The position numbers were made by a program, and so were the translations under genes. A stretch of 43,131 bases of DNA. Source: Treponema sp. GTDB taxonomy: Bacteria; Spirochaetota; Spirochaetia; Treponematales; Treponemataceae. The DNA lies in NCBI GenBank assembly GCA_024402565.1, contig JAKSTM010000013.1:1-43131 (forward strand). Direction: 5' to 3'. The notes below the pieces were generated by a model. The model saw only the letters and a list, made by a program, of their open reading frames with translations. It did no database searches and had not been told where the DNA came from. Below are positions 3,854-11,444 of this stretch, in pieces. Position 1 is the first letter of the stretch; each line of letters starts with the position of its first letter.

Positions 3854-6136
3854 TTTTATTAATATTTGATGTGGGACGCGCTGAAAATCGGTCGGGCGGT
3901 CACTTTCTTTGCGGGCGTAGAGGAAGAGGATTGGATATGGGGCGCCTTGCGAGGCGAGTAAGTCTTTGCAGGCGGCGGGGGCGCCTTTCGAGGCGGGTAA
4001 GTCTTTGCAGGCGGCCACACCGCCTTTCGAGGCGGGTAAGTCTTTGCAGGCGGCGGGGGCGCCTTGCGAGGTGGGTAAGTCTGTGCAGGCGGCAAGGGGG
4101 CTGTGCCAGGTGGCAGAATCCAATGGATTTACGAGGAACGTGTCAAAATCGGAATAAACGAAGTCCAGACGGGAATGTTTAATTCCTGTTGTTTGCTGAA
4201 GCGCATCGTAATGTCCCTGGTCATCGTAATTTCGACGAAGCCATGATGGTGGATTTGTTTTTTTGCCGCCAGCAATATAATCGAAGCGGAGAAGCTCCTG
4301 AGCCACAAGGATTTGCGAGGCGCTTAAGTCTGTGCAGGCGGCCACAGCGCCTTGCGAGGAATTCACTTCTGTGCAGGCGGCCACGCCGCCTTGCGAGGCA
4401 ATCAAATCCCTGCAGGCGGCGGGGGCGCCTTGCGAGGCAGTCAAATCCCTGCAGGCGGCTCCAGCGCCTTGCGAGGAATTCACTTCTGTGCAGGCGGCCA
4501 CGCCGCCTTTCGAGGCGGTCAAATCCCCACAGGCGGCCACGCCACCTTGGGAGCTGTAAATCTTTTCCAAATCTAATAACTCATAAAACATTTGCGCCCA
4601 ATAATCTTTTTGATGAGCGGAAGAAAAAGCATTTTTTGTTCGAAGCCATTTTGTAAGGGAGACGAAAAGTTTCCACCATGCGGCACTGCCCACATCATTC
4701 GTTTTAGAAAAGGTGCTATGTGATGAATCCGAAACGCCTTGTAAAGCTTTAGAAAGATACCGCATTACATTATCAAAATGATGATCATTCCAGAAAGCAT
4801 CTAAGCAAGATTCCAAATCTTTCAAAAAAAGAATTTCTTCATAAGATAAATAAGGAGTCTCCAGAATTTCATATGGAGGAGTTGCCATCCACTTCCATCC
4901 CGCAGAAGAACAATATTGATTTATCGGAGCACCAAAAAGTACTTTCAAAAATCCAAGTTGAAGTGCATCAGGCTCCATGCTCATAACAAAATCAAAAGAG
5001 CGACCAAAACTGTCCAAATCTTCAAATGGAAGTCCTGCAATCAAATCCAGGTGAGTGTGAATTGTTTTTGGGATACGCAGAATATTTTTGCGTAGAGTTT
5101 CTGTTTCCGGTGAACGACCACAGGCATTTAAGACTTTAGGATTTGAACTCTGAACACCAATTTCAAACTGCATAATTCCTTCTGGAACAGTCTGCAAAAA
5201 TTCCATTGCCTCTTCGCTTAAGAATTCTCCTTCAATTTCAAAATGAAACATAGTTTTTCCATTGTGATGTTCCATTATGTATTTCCAGATGGAAATGTAT
5301 CTTTCAGGTTTCAGGTTATAAGTACGGTCTACAAATTTTACGAGTTTTACACCGGCATCAAGAAATCGCTGAAGTTCTTTATAAACTTTTTCAAGTGGAA
5401 CAAAGCGAACTTTCGTATCCAGCGAACTCATACAGTAAGCACAACTAAAAGGACAACCGCGACTGGATTCGTAATAGAAAATTTTGTGGTCCCCATCCAT
5501 TTTTTCAAGATCAGGATATGGAAAAGGAATCTTACCCATATCGCAAATAAGTTCCTGTTCGCCCGAAAAGAAAATGTCATTTTTATCAGAAGGATTTCTA
5601 AGATACAGCCCCTTCACATCCTTCAATGACTCAAGAAATCTTTCACGCCAATTTTCAGTTTTCTCAGCCCCATCGTCCAAATCGCCCTGCAGGATGGCGC
5701 TCGCTTCTTCCCGCTTCACCAGCTGACAAAAAGTTTCCTCTCCTTCACCTTTCATCACAAGATCGAATTCCGGATTTTCCTGTAAAAATTCTTTTCCTCG
5801 GAAACCTGCTTCAGGTCCGCCTGCTGCCACAACAAGTTCCGGTCGCAGCGCCTTTATGTTTTTTGCAATGCGGACAACTGTTTCGATATTCCAAATATAA
5901 GTAGAAAAAAGAATGATTTTTGGATTCTGAAGATTGATGCCGCGGATAATTTCACCAAGAGGCTGGTTGATTGTGAACTCGCAGAACTGAATGGGGGATG
6001 CGGCGCCGCCGCACAAATCGCCCTGCAGGGTTGCTACACTACCTAAAAAGAGGTCCGCATAATACTTCAGATATCGAACCGCAATATTCGTATGAGAAAA
6101 ACTTGAGTTAACAGCAACCAGCAAAATATCACACAT
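3848..6136 (-). CDS. B12-binding radical SAM protein (DUF4080 type) with in-frame repeat insertions
   Basis: The 762 residues carry an N-terminal cobalamin-binding domain (about 1-135: MCDILLVAVNSSFSHTNIAV, then IILFSTYIWNIETV, then AAGGPEAGF). A radical SAM core follows, with the iron-sulfur motif CPFSCAYC (Cys 228, 232, 235). The C-terminal part resembles DUF4080. The enzyme should use S-adenosylmethionine and a 4Fe-4S cluster; its substrate is unknown. It is longer than I would expect for this family. The excess is two blocks of a 13-residue repeat (consensus like GGVAACKDLPASK) at about 528-610 and 680-732. Two further odd segments, TLQGDLCGG (36-44) and ILQGDLDDG (148-156), also look inserted. 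The true C-terminus resumes after the second block. The PHP gene lies 33-60 bp upstream on the same strand. The start ATG has only a weak GGGGA upstream. Confidence 0.88.
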   Translation of the reverse strand: MCDILLVAVNSSFSHTNIAVRYLKYYADLFLGSVATLQGDLCGGAASPIQFCEFTINQPLGEIIRGINLQNPKIILFSTYIWNIETVVRIAKNIKALRPELVVAAGGPEAGFRGKEFLQENPEFDLVMKGEGEETFCQLVKREEASAILQGDLDDGAEKTENWRERFLESLKDVKGLYLRNPSDKNDIFFSGEQELICDMGKIPFPYPDLEKMDGDHKIFYYESSRGCPFSCAYCMSSLDTKVRFVPLEKVYKELQRFLDAGVKLVKFVDRTYNLKPERYISIWKYIMEHHNGKTMFHFEIEGEFLSEEAMEFLQTVPEGIMQFEIGVQSSNPKVLNACGRSPETETLRKNILRIPKTIHTHLDLIAGLPFEDLDSFGRSFDFVMSMEPDALQLGFLKVLFGAPINQYCSSAGWKWMATPPYEILETPYLSYEEILFLKDLESCLDAFWNDHHFDNVMRYLSKALQGVSDSSHSTFSKTNDVGSAAWWKLFVSLTKWLRTKNAFSSAHQKDYWAQMFYELLDLEKIYSSQGGVAACGDLTASKGGVAACTEVNSSQGAGAACRDLTASQGAPAACRDLIASQGGVAACTEVNSSQGAVAACTDLSASQILVAQELLRFDYIAGGKKTNPPSWLRRNYDDQGHYDALQQTTGIKHSRLDFVYSDFDTFLVNPLDSATWHSPLAACTDLPTSQGAPAACKDLPASKGGVAACKDLPASKGAPAACKDLLASQGAPYPILFLYARKESDRPTDFQRVPHQILIKR
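3942..4110. repeat. 39-bp in-frame palindromic repeat array, copy 1
   Basis: Four complete 39-bp units start at 3942, 3981, 4020 and 4059, and a degenerate fifth follows to about 4110. Each unit contains CGCCT-TTCG/TGCG-AGGCG, a 5-bp stem with a tetraloop, followed by GTAAGTCTTTGCAGGCGG. In the radical SAM frame each unit encodes 13 residues such as GGVAACKDLPASK. The array is far more GC-rich than the rest of the gene. Confidence 0.92.
4308..4555. repeat. 39-bp in-frame palindromic repeat array, copy 2
   Basis: Units start at about 4308 (imperfect), then at 4347, 4386, 4425, 4464 and 4503, with a partial unit from 4542. The period is exactly 39 bp throughout. Two sub-types alternate: GAATTCACTTCTGTGCAGG (4347, 4464) and TCAAATCCCTGCAGG (4386, 4425, and a variant at 4503). 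That pattern points to duplication of blocks of more than one unit. Confidence 0.92.
5678..5693. repeat. Dispersed copy of the CTGCAGG repeat core
   Basis: The 16-mer CAAATCGCCCTGCAGG is identical to 6014-6029 and close to the TCAAATCCCTGCAGG core of the array at 4308-4555. It is read in a different frame here (ILQGDL instead of ACRDL), so it is the DNA that is conserved, not the peptide. Confidence 0.75.
6014..6029. repeat. Second dispersed copy of the CTGCAGG repeat core
   Basis: This CAAATCGCCCTGCAGG encodes TLQGDL at residues 36-41 of the radical SAM protein. Flanking bases are GC-rich (GGCGCCGCCGCAC), unlike the surrounding gene. It lies within the cobalamin-binding half. Confidence 0.75.
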
Positions 6137-6169
6137 TCAAACCATTCCCCACTTCTAACTTCTTGCCTC

Positions 6170-7030
6170 TTAATTATTATTTTTCAACATCGCTACAAGT
6201 TCTTCAATTTCTGGAATCAACTTTTCGTCGATTTTTCTTCCACCGCAAGTATGCCCCAATTTTCTGTCTTTACGAATTTTCTCACCATGAAAATCACTGG
6301 CCGCTGTAATAAAAAATCCCAGTTTCCGTCCCAATTCATTCAATCTGAAACATTCAGAATTTCTGGCCCCAGGATGAAAAGCTTCCAGTCCCATTACTCC
6401 ACGGTCGTAAATATCAGAAATCACATCCGGCAGTTTTCCCCAGGAAACAAAAAGTGACATTGGATGTGCAATAACAGGATAACCTCCTGAATCACGAATG
6501 GCCACAATTGCTTCATCCAGGTTTGCGCCTGTTCTGGGAACATAACATTCGCGTCCTTTTGCCAGATACAAATCAAACGCTACTTGATTCTGTTTTACGA
6601 TTCCTTTACTTACCAGATAACGGGCAAAATGAGGCCGCCCTAAAGTTGTTCCAGGAAACATTTCGGAAAGCTCTTCCCAAGACAGTTCAGGAAACTTTTT
6701 CTTCAAAAGCTCAAACATCTGAATATTTCGTTCATCCCGATTCTTCTGAAGATTTTCAATTATGTCATTTAGCGAAGATGAAATTTCTTTTAAGCCAAGA
6801 CCAAGCAGATGAAATTCCCCTGTAGGCCACTGAATATTTAATTCTGTTCCACGAATAAAATTTAGTCCGGCTTCACGGGCCGCTTTTTCGCCCTCTTCCA
6901 GTCCGGAAACAGTGTCATGATCTGTAATAGCGATTGCAGATATATTTTTTTCTTTTGCTTTTAAAATTAACTCAGAAGGCGAATATTGACCGTCCGAGGC
7001 TGTAGTATGGACGTGAAAATCTATCATCAT
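6170..7030 (-). CDS. PHP-domain phosphoesterase, RNase AM / YciV-like
   Basis: This is a metal-dependent phosphoesterase of the PHP superfamily with about 286 residues. The N-terminal motif is DFHVHTTASDG, followed by AITDHDTVSGLEE, FIRGTELN, GRPHFARYLV, PVIAHPM, GLEAFHP and TAASDFHG. Together these supply the His, Asp and Glu ligands of a trinuclear metal site. Close relatives hydrolyse nucleoside 3',5'-bisphosphates and trim the 5' ends of small RNAs. The frame opens with a TTG at 7051, but the family begins right at the HVHT strand, so I take the ATG at 7030 (or the next codon). No Shine-Dalgarno is visible for any of these. It is the first gene of a probable two-gene unit with the radical SAM gene, whose coding region begins 33 bp after this stop. 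Confidence 0.88.
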   Translation of the reverse strand: MMIDFHVHTTASDGQYSPSELILKAKEKNISAIAITDHDTVSGLEEGEKAAREAGLNFIRGTELNIQWPTGEFHLLGLGLKEISSSLNDIIENLQKNRDERNIQMFELLKKKFPELSWEELSEMFPGTTLGRPHFARYLVSKGIVKQNQVAFDLYLAKGRECYVPRTGANLDEAIVAIRDSGGYPVIAHPMSLFVSWGKLPDVISDIYDRGVMGLEAFHPGARNSECFRLNELGRKLGFFITAASDFHGEKIRKDRKLGHTCGGRKIDEKLIPEIEELVAMLKNNN

Positions 7031-7058
7031 TTTTACAATAGCACATTTCAAATAACTA

Positions 7059-7067
7059 TGATATAAT
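7059..7067 (+). promoter_or_regulatory. Extended -10 promoter of the Crp-like gene
   Basis: TGATATAAT is a perfect TATAAT with the TGn extension. A weak -35 (TAGCAC) lies 17 bp upstream. The same TGATATA(A/T)T string occurs before ybaK and oppA. Confidence 0.7.
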
Positions 7068-7114
7068 GTACTTTAGTCTAAAGACTTTTTAAAAAAAAAC
7101 GGAGCGCAAAAAGT

Positions 7115-8347
7115 ATGCCAAAGGCTATTCAATATTCAAAAGGTTCTATCATCTACTTTGAAGGCGACAGAGATGAACGTATTTTCATTCTCCAGCGCGG
7201 AATGGTTCTCCTTTCAAGTACAGACATTGAATCTGGTGAGCCAGTTTCAGAACAGGTTAAATCAGGTGAGTTCTTTGGTGTAAAATCAGCTCTCGGACAC
7301 TTTCAGCGCGAAGAAACTGCTACTGTAGTTCAGGACACAATTGCTGTTTCTCTCACAGTTCAGGAATTTGAACTGATGTTCAGTAACAACAAAGCCCTCA
7401 TCATGAAAATGCTCCGTGTTTTCTCAAATCAGCTCCGTCAGATTCACAGAAAAACAGAATCTATCCTTAACAACGTTATGGAAGATCAGCAGACTGGAAT
7501 GCTTGCAGTTGCAAAAGCTTTTTATGATGATGAACAGTATCGTTCAGCCTGCGACGTTTATTTGAAATTCCTTAAAAGATATCCTGATACAGTACGCAAA
7601 GACGAAGTTGCAAGACTCTATGCAGATGCAAAGCTTCGCTCTGAACGTTCAGCACAGAGAAGCCGCCTGACAGAATCGAGCGACTCTCCAAGTGAAGGCT
7701 CATCTCTCCCGATTTTCAGTCTTCCTGCATTTGAACGATTCAAGAAAGTATATGAACCAGGTCAGGTTATTATTGCTGAACACGAACCTGGAGACTGTTT
7801 CTATCTTATCCAGAGCGGAAACGTTCAGCTGGTAAAATGTGTAAATGGTTCTTCTAAAAACCTGGATATTCTTAAACCAGGTGAATTTTTCGGAGAAATG
7901 GCAATTCTGGACAAATCTCCTCGCTCTGCAACTTGTATGGCTGCAGGTCGCGTAGAATGTCTCGAATTCAATAAAGAAAACTTTGAAATTCTCATTACAG
8001 GAAACCCACAGATCGCCTTAATTCTGCTTAAACTTTTCTGCAAACGCATTTACGATCAGAAACGCCGCTTCAGAATTCTGGTTGTAAAAGATCTTCAGGC
8101 TCGTCTTGCTGACGTATTCCTTATGCTGGATGAAATGAACACTTCATCAAAAACAGACAAACAGAGACGTTTCAACGTTACAGTTTCCGATATTGCACAC
8201 TGGGCTGGACTTTCACTGGAAGTTACCCGTGACGAAGTAAACCGCCTGGTAGAAAAAAGAAAGATTGAAGTTTACGACACTTACGTAGTTGTACATAACA
8301 TTGAAGAAATGAAACGTATGTATGACACAAGAACTCAGGTTCGTTAA
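7115..8347 (+). CDS. Crp/Fnr-like regulator with two cyclic-nucleotide-binding domains
   Basis: The 410-residue protein contains two cNMP-binding beta-rolls. The first covers about residues 5-120 (YSKGSIIYFEGDRDERIFILQ). The second covers about 205-320 (VYEPGQVIIAEHEPGDCFYLIQ), with the phosphate-binding cassette GEFFGEMAILDKSPRSATC. Its GEMA...RSA matches genuine nucleotide binders; the first domain has GEFFGVKSA and lacks the Arg. Between them is a TPR-like helical hairpin (FYDDEQYRSACDVYLKFLKRYPD). A winged HTH of Crp type ends the protein (VSDIAHWAGLSLEVTRDEVNRLVEK). The ATG has GGAG eight to nine bases upstream. Length is nearly twice that of classical Crp because of the domain duplication. 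It probably binds DNA in response to a cyclic nucleotide; the ligand is unknown. Confidence 0.88.
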   Translation: MPKAIQYSKGSIIYFEGDRDERIFILQRGMVLLSSTDIESGEPVSEQVKSGEFFGVKSALGHFQREETATVVQDTIAVSLTVQEFELMFSNNKALIMKMLRVFSNQLRQIHRKTESILNNVMEDQQTGMLAVAKAFYDDEQYRSACDVYLKFLKRYPDTVRKDEVARLYADAKLRSERSAQRSRLTESSDSPSEGSSLPIFSLPAFERFKKVYEPGQVIIAEHEPGDCFYLIQSGNVQLVKCVNGSSKNLDILKPGEFFGEMAILDKSPRSATCMAAGRVECLEFNKENFEILITGNPQIALILLKLFCKRIYDQKRRFRILVVKDLQARLADVFLMLDEMNTSSKTDKQRRFNVTVSDIAHWAGLSLEVTRDEVNRLVEKRKIEVYDTYVVVHNIEEMKRMYDTRTQVR

Positions 8348-8352
8348 TTTTT

Positions 8353-8381
8353 TTCACAACGAATTAAGACTTCAGTATATT
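8353..8381 (+). promoter_or_regulatory. Sigma-70 promoter of the DUF308-thyX-ybaB-recR run
   Basis: TTCACA (8353-8358) and TATATT (8376-8381) are separated by 17 bp, five of six matches each to consensus. A leader of about 25 nt precedes the ribosome-binding site GGAGG at 8404. Confidence 0.65.
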
Positions 8382-8413
8382 TAATCTAACAGCATTTTTT
8401 CTCGGAGGTTATT

Positions 8414-9079
8414 ATGAAAAGAAACTGGATAATCGGAATTTCAACATCGGTAGCAGGTCTTCTTCTTTTGATTAGCCCTTCTTTCTGCATTAAACTGATT
8501 CTTATTCTTTTTGGACTTACCGCAGTAATCGAAGGTATATACGGAATCATTTCTGAACGAGAACTGTTTGATGATGTATTTTTCCAGAAAACAATCCTTT
8601 ATAAATCAATCGGAAACATTATCATCGGGCTTCTTTCACTTATTATGCCTTTAACAATTGCTGGAGTCGCCTGGACAATAATGACTTATGTTCTGGCATT
8701 TTATCTTTTGATTTCAGGTTGTGCAGGATTTCTTGCTTCTTCTAAAGTCAAACAAACTAACGAAAGCGAAAAAGATGATTCCAAAGAATTAAAAATCGAA
8801 AACATAATTACACTTGCATCTGGAATTTTGCTTCTCTTTATTGGACCTGAAAAACTTGGAACACTCATTCTTCGTATTCTGGGCGCTGTAAGTTTGATCA
8901 TTGGAATATGCTTCATACTGGTTCAGGTCCTGGAAAAAAAGAAAGAAAAAGTCATTACTGACGTAAAAGTAAGCGACGATGATTCTGATAATGATTCTAT
9001 CGATGAATCTATCGATGATTCTATTGAAGATTCTATAACTGTTACTACTGAAACTACCGAATCAACTGATTCTGAATAA
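8414..9079 (+). CDS. HdeD/DUF308-family membrane protein with acidic tail
   Basis: This 221-residue protein has about six hydrophobic helices in three pairs, the DUF308 pattern (first pair: WIIGISTSVAGLLLLISPS and LILILFGLTAVIEGIYGI). The pair ends at FILVQVLEKKKEK, about residue 182. The last roughly 35 residues form a strongly acidic tail of repeated DDS/DES/EDS triplets ending in Thr/Glu/Ser. The underlying DNA repeats GATTCTAT with GAT/GAA variants. The tail should lie in the cytoplasm after the positive KKKEK stop-transfer. HdeD itself supports acid tolerance in enterobacteria, but no such role can be assumed here. The GGAGG ribosome-binding site is strong, and thyX follows after 23 bp. 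Confidence 0.8.
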   Translation: MKRNWIIGISTSVAGLLLLISPSFCIKLILILFGLTAVIEGIYGIISERELFDDVFFQKTILYKSIGNIIIGLLSLIMPLTIAGVAWTIMTYVLAFYLLISGCAGFLASSKVKQTNESEKDDSKELKIENIITLASGILLLFIGPEKLGTLILRILGAVSLIIGICFILVQVLEKKKEKVITDVKVSDDDSDNDSIDESIDDSIEDSITVTTETTESTDSE

Positions 9080-9102
9080 TTAAAATATACGAGGTTTTAT
9101 TT

Positions 9103-9939
9103 ATGGCACATTGCGTTGTACCTGAAGCAGAAGAAATCCTGGATAAAGAATTCCCGGTTCTCGATAAAGGTTTTGTAAGACTTGTTGACTACTTTGGTGG
9201 AGACCAGCGAATTGTACAGTCAGCACGCGTTTCTTACGGTGAAGGAACAAAAACTGTTTCACAGGATGGAGCACTTATCGACTATCTGCTTCGCCACCAG
9301 CACACATCACCTTTTGAACAGGTTGTAATGACTTTCCACGTAAAAATGCCTATCTTCGTTGCCCGCCAGTGGGTTCGTCACCGTATGGGACGTATGAACG
9401 AAGTTTCAGGAAGATATTCTGTTATGAAGGAAGAATTCTATGTTCCTGAACTGGACAAAGTTTCTCCTCAGAGCAAGGACAACAAACAGGGACGCGCAAC
9501 AGAAGCTTTTGACACAGAGGAAGCACAGAAAGTTGTAGACAATCTGGTTGCCGGACAGAAAGCCGCTTACGAAAATTACTCTGAACTTCTGGAAGACGGA
9601 GTTGCACGCGAACTTGCACGTGTAAACCTTCCTCTTTCTCTGTACACAGAATTCTACTGGGAAATGGACCTTCACAACCTGTTCCACTTCCTGAAGCTGC
9701 GCCTGGATTCTCACGCACAGTACGAAATCCGCGTTTACGCAGAAGTAATGCTTGAAATGTGTAAGAAAGTTGCTCCAATGGCAACTGAATCTTTCATCAA
9801 TCATATGGAACACGGAGTAAACTTCAGTGGCGAAGAAATGGAAGCACTCCGCGCAGTAATGAACGGCGAGCCAAATCCTCTGGAAGGCAAAAAACTTGAC
9901 CGTTTCAACGAAAAAATCGCAACAGGAACACAACTCTAA
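9103..9939 (+). CDS. thyX: FAD-dependent thymidylate synthase ThyX
   Basis: ThyX makes dTMP from dUMP using methylene-tetrahydrofolate as carbon donor and reduced FAD as hydride carrier. The 278 residues include the signature R-H-R-X7-S as RHRMGRMNEVS (residues 92-102). An upstream QHTSPFEQVVMTFHVKMPIFVARQW strand-helix precedes it, and the downstream ARVNLP...HNLFHFLKLRLDSHAQYEIR carries the substrate-binding Arg residues. Length is within the longer ThyX subgroup. The ATG has GAGG upstream. The stop overlaps the ybaB start in a TAATG junction, so the genes are translationally coupled. A ThyX-type enzyme fits an anaerobe without ThyA, but absence of thyA elsewhere cannot be seen here. Confidence 0.97.
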   Translation: MAHCVVPEAEEILDKEFPVLDKGFVRLVDYFGGDQRIVQSARVSYGEGTKTVSQDGALIDYLLRHQHTSPFEQVVMTFHVKMPIFVARQWVRHRMGRMNEVSGRYSVMKEEFYVPELDKVSPQSKDNKQGRATEAFDTEEAQKVVDNLVAGQKAAYENYSELLEDGVARELARVNLPLSLYTEFYWEMDLHNLFHFLKLRLDSHAQYEIRVYAEVMLEMCKKVAPMATESFINHMEHGVNFSGEEMEALRAVMNGEPNPLEGKKLDRFNEKIATGTQL

Positions 9940-10235
9940 TGAATCCATTTGAATTACTTAAAAACGCCGGCGCCATTAAAGAACAACTGGAAAATGTCCA
10001 GGGACAGCTTGAATCAATTTCAGCAACAGGTTCTTCTGGCGGCCGCATGGTTGAAGTTACACTGAACGGAAAGTTCGAAATGACTGATATTCACCTGGAC
10101 CCAATCTGCGTAGACAACCGTGATGTAAAAATGCTGGAAGACCTGATTAAGGCAGCCCAGCATGACGCAATGACAAAGATTCAAGAAAAAATCAAGGAAA
10201 TGTCAGGACCAATGCTTTCGGGATTGAATATTTAA
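9939..10235 (+). CDS. ybaB: YbaB/EbfC-family nucleoid-associated protein
   Basis: This is a small DNA-binding protein of 98 residues that forms dimers and coats DNA. It shows the family order: an N-terminal amphipathic helix (NPFELLKNAGAIKEQLENVQGQLESI), a glycine turn (TGSSGGRMVEVTLNGKFEMTDIHLDP), then a C-terminal helix (VKMLEDLIKAAQHDAMTKIQEKIKEM). It ends GPMLSGLNI, close to the usual MG(G)LNLPG end. The start overlaps the thyX stop by one base, and recR follows after 5 bp. The ybaB-recR pairing is very widespread and supports the assignment. Confidence 0.95.
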   Translation: MNPFELLKNAGAIKEQLENVQGQLESISATGSSGGRMVEVTLNGKFEMTDIHLDPICVDNRDVKMLEDLIKAAQHDAMTKIQEKIKEMSGPMLSGLNI

Positions 10236-10240
10236 GGTTT

Positions 10241-10840
10241 ATGTCTGCTTTTGACGAATTAACAGAATCATTTTCACGGCTGCCGGGAATCGGAAAAAAA
10301 TCGGCAGTCAGAATCGTAAATCATATTTTAAAACAAGACGCCGCTGAAGCTATGAAATTTGCTCAGCGGCTTTCTGTTCTGCATGAAAAAATAAAACCAT
10401 GTTCAATCTGCGGTACCTGGACCGAAAATGATCCTTGTCCTGTCTGCTCAGACACTTTACGGGACCAGACAATTCTCTGTGTAGTAGAACAACCCCAGGA
10501 TGTTGGGACTATTGAAGCATACAAAGAATTCCGCGGACTTTACCATGTTCTAGGTGGACTTATAAAGCCTCTGGAAGGAATCGGACCAGACCAGCTTTCA
10601 TTTGGTTCCCTTATCAATCGAATCCGGGAAGGAAAAATTCAGGAAGTAATCGTTGCAACAAACCCAACTGTCGAAGGTGATACAACTGCTCTCTACCTGA
10701 ATAAAATTATTTCCGACCAGATTACAGACCGTCCTGTAAAAGTTACCCGCCTTGCTACAGGAATCCCTGTTGGAGGGGATTTGGAATATATCGATAAGCG
10801 AACCTTAAGTCTTAGTTTCCGCGGCAGAACTAGTTTTTAG
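10241..10840 (+). CDS. recR: Recombination mediator RecR
   Basis: RecR works with RecO/RecF to load RecA on gapped DNA. At 199 residues it has the normal length. Domains in order are: an N-terminal helix-hairpin-helix (LPGIGKKSAVRIVNHIL, about 14-30), a C4 zinc finger (CSICGTWTENDPCPVC, about 56-71), a Toprim domain starting at ILCVVEQPQDVGTIEA and including VATNPTVEGDTTALYL, and the C-terminal GIPVGGDLEYIDKRTLSLSF. No frameshift or missing residue is visible. It is the last gene of the thyX-ybaB-recR run; the GC-rich palindrome at 10843-10928 follows its stop. Confidence 0.97.
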   Translation: MSAFDELTESFSRLPGIGKKSAVRIVNHILKQDAAEAMKFAQRLSVLHEKIKPCSICGTWTENDPCPVCSDTLRDQTILCVVEQPQDVGTIEAYKEFRGLYHVLGGLIKPLEGIGPDQLSFGSLINRIREGKIQEVIVATNPTVEGDTTALYLNKIISDQITDRPVKVTRLATGIPVGGDLEYIDKRTLSLSFRGRTSF

Positions 10841-10842
10841 AA

Positions 10843-10928
10843 AATGGGCGTAACCTGTCCTTCGGACAGGTCGGCGAGCTCCAGACTACGGCTTTCGCCT
10901 CCGGTCCTTCGGACTGGGCTTCGCCCAT
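10843..10928. repeat. Nested GC-rich palindrome between convergent recR and ferritin genes
   Basis: ATGGGCG (10844-10850) pairs with CGCCCAT (10922-10928) as an outer stem. Inside are CCTGTCC-TTC-GGACAGG (10854-10870) and CCGGTCC-TTC-GGACTGG (10901-10917). It probably blocks read-through between the converging transcripts. It also belongs to the family of GC-rich compound palindromes in the intergenic regions of this window. Confidence 0.7.
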
Positions 10929-10940
10929 CTTCCGCATGCC

Positions 10941-11432
10941 TTACGCTTTTTTTCTCTTGAAAAGTTTTTCATTCAACAGGAACAAACCTTCAGAAGAACA
11001 ACCGAACATTTTGTAATCTTCTATCATTCTTCTGGCAGTTGATTCTTCTTCAAGTTGTTCAGAAACAAACCATCCGAGAAAATCTCTTGTTGCTAAATCT
11101 CCTTCTTTTTCGGCTTCCTGGTAGATTGCGTAAATCAAACCGGTCACTTCAATTTCATGAGATAAAGCCGTATTTAAGGCTGCCGAAATACTTTTTGGTT
11201 TTTCCCGCAAAGAGGAAAGCGGATACAACTGAACAACCAGATCAGAATCAAAAAGATAATCATAAATTTTCATCGCATGTTTCTCTTCCTCTTCAGCCTG
11301 AATTTTATACCATCGGGAAAATCCCGACAAAGCAAGGGAGTCAAAAAAAACAGCAAGGTCCAGATATGCATAAGCACTTTCCAATTCTTTCTGTATTTGT
11401 GTATTCAACATTGTATAAATCTTATCTTTCAT
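10941..11432 (-). CDS. ftn: Bacterial non-haem ferritin
   Basis: This iron-storage protein oxidises Fe(II) and stores it as a mineral core in a 24-subunit cage. It has 163 residues, with a four-helix bundle plus a short C-terminal helix. Ferroxidase ligands are recognisable: Glu16 (QKELESAYAYLDLA), Glu49 and His52 (AEEEEKHAMKIYDYL), a Glu in SHEIEVTGLIYAIYQEAE, and Gln/Glu in SEQLEEE. The ATG has GGGGGAG upstream. It follows the desulfoferrodoxin gene by 12 bp and is presumably co-transcribed. The pair handles superoxide and the iron that would otherwise feed Fenton chemistry. Confidence 0.93.
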   Translation of the reverse strand: MKDKIYTMLNTQIQKELESAYAYLDLAVFFDSLALSGFSRWYKIQAEEEEKHAMKIYDYLFDSDLVVQLYPLSSLREKPKSISAALNTALSHEIEVTGLIYAIYQEAEKEGDLATRDFLGWFVSEQLEEESTARRMIEDYKMFGCSSEGLFLLNEKLFKRKKA

Positions 11433-11444
11433 TTTTCTCCCCCA

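Noticed and set aside
3871..4656. Plus-strand Arg/Cys- and Ala-rich frames over the 39-bp arrays
   Set aside because: They arise because a 39-bp repeat keeps all six frames open; only the minus-strand frame continues a known enzyme.
7031..7051. TTG start for the PHP protein
   Set aside because: No ribosome-binding site; the family begins just before the HVHT motif, matching the later ATG codons.
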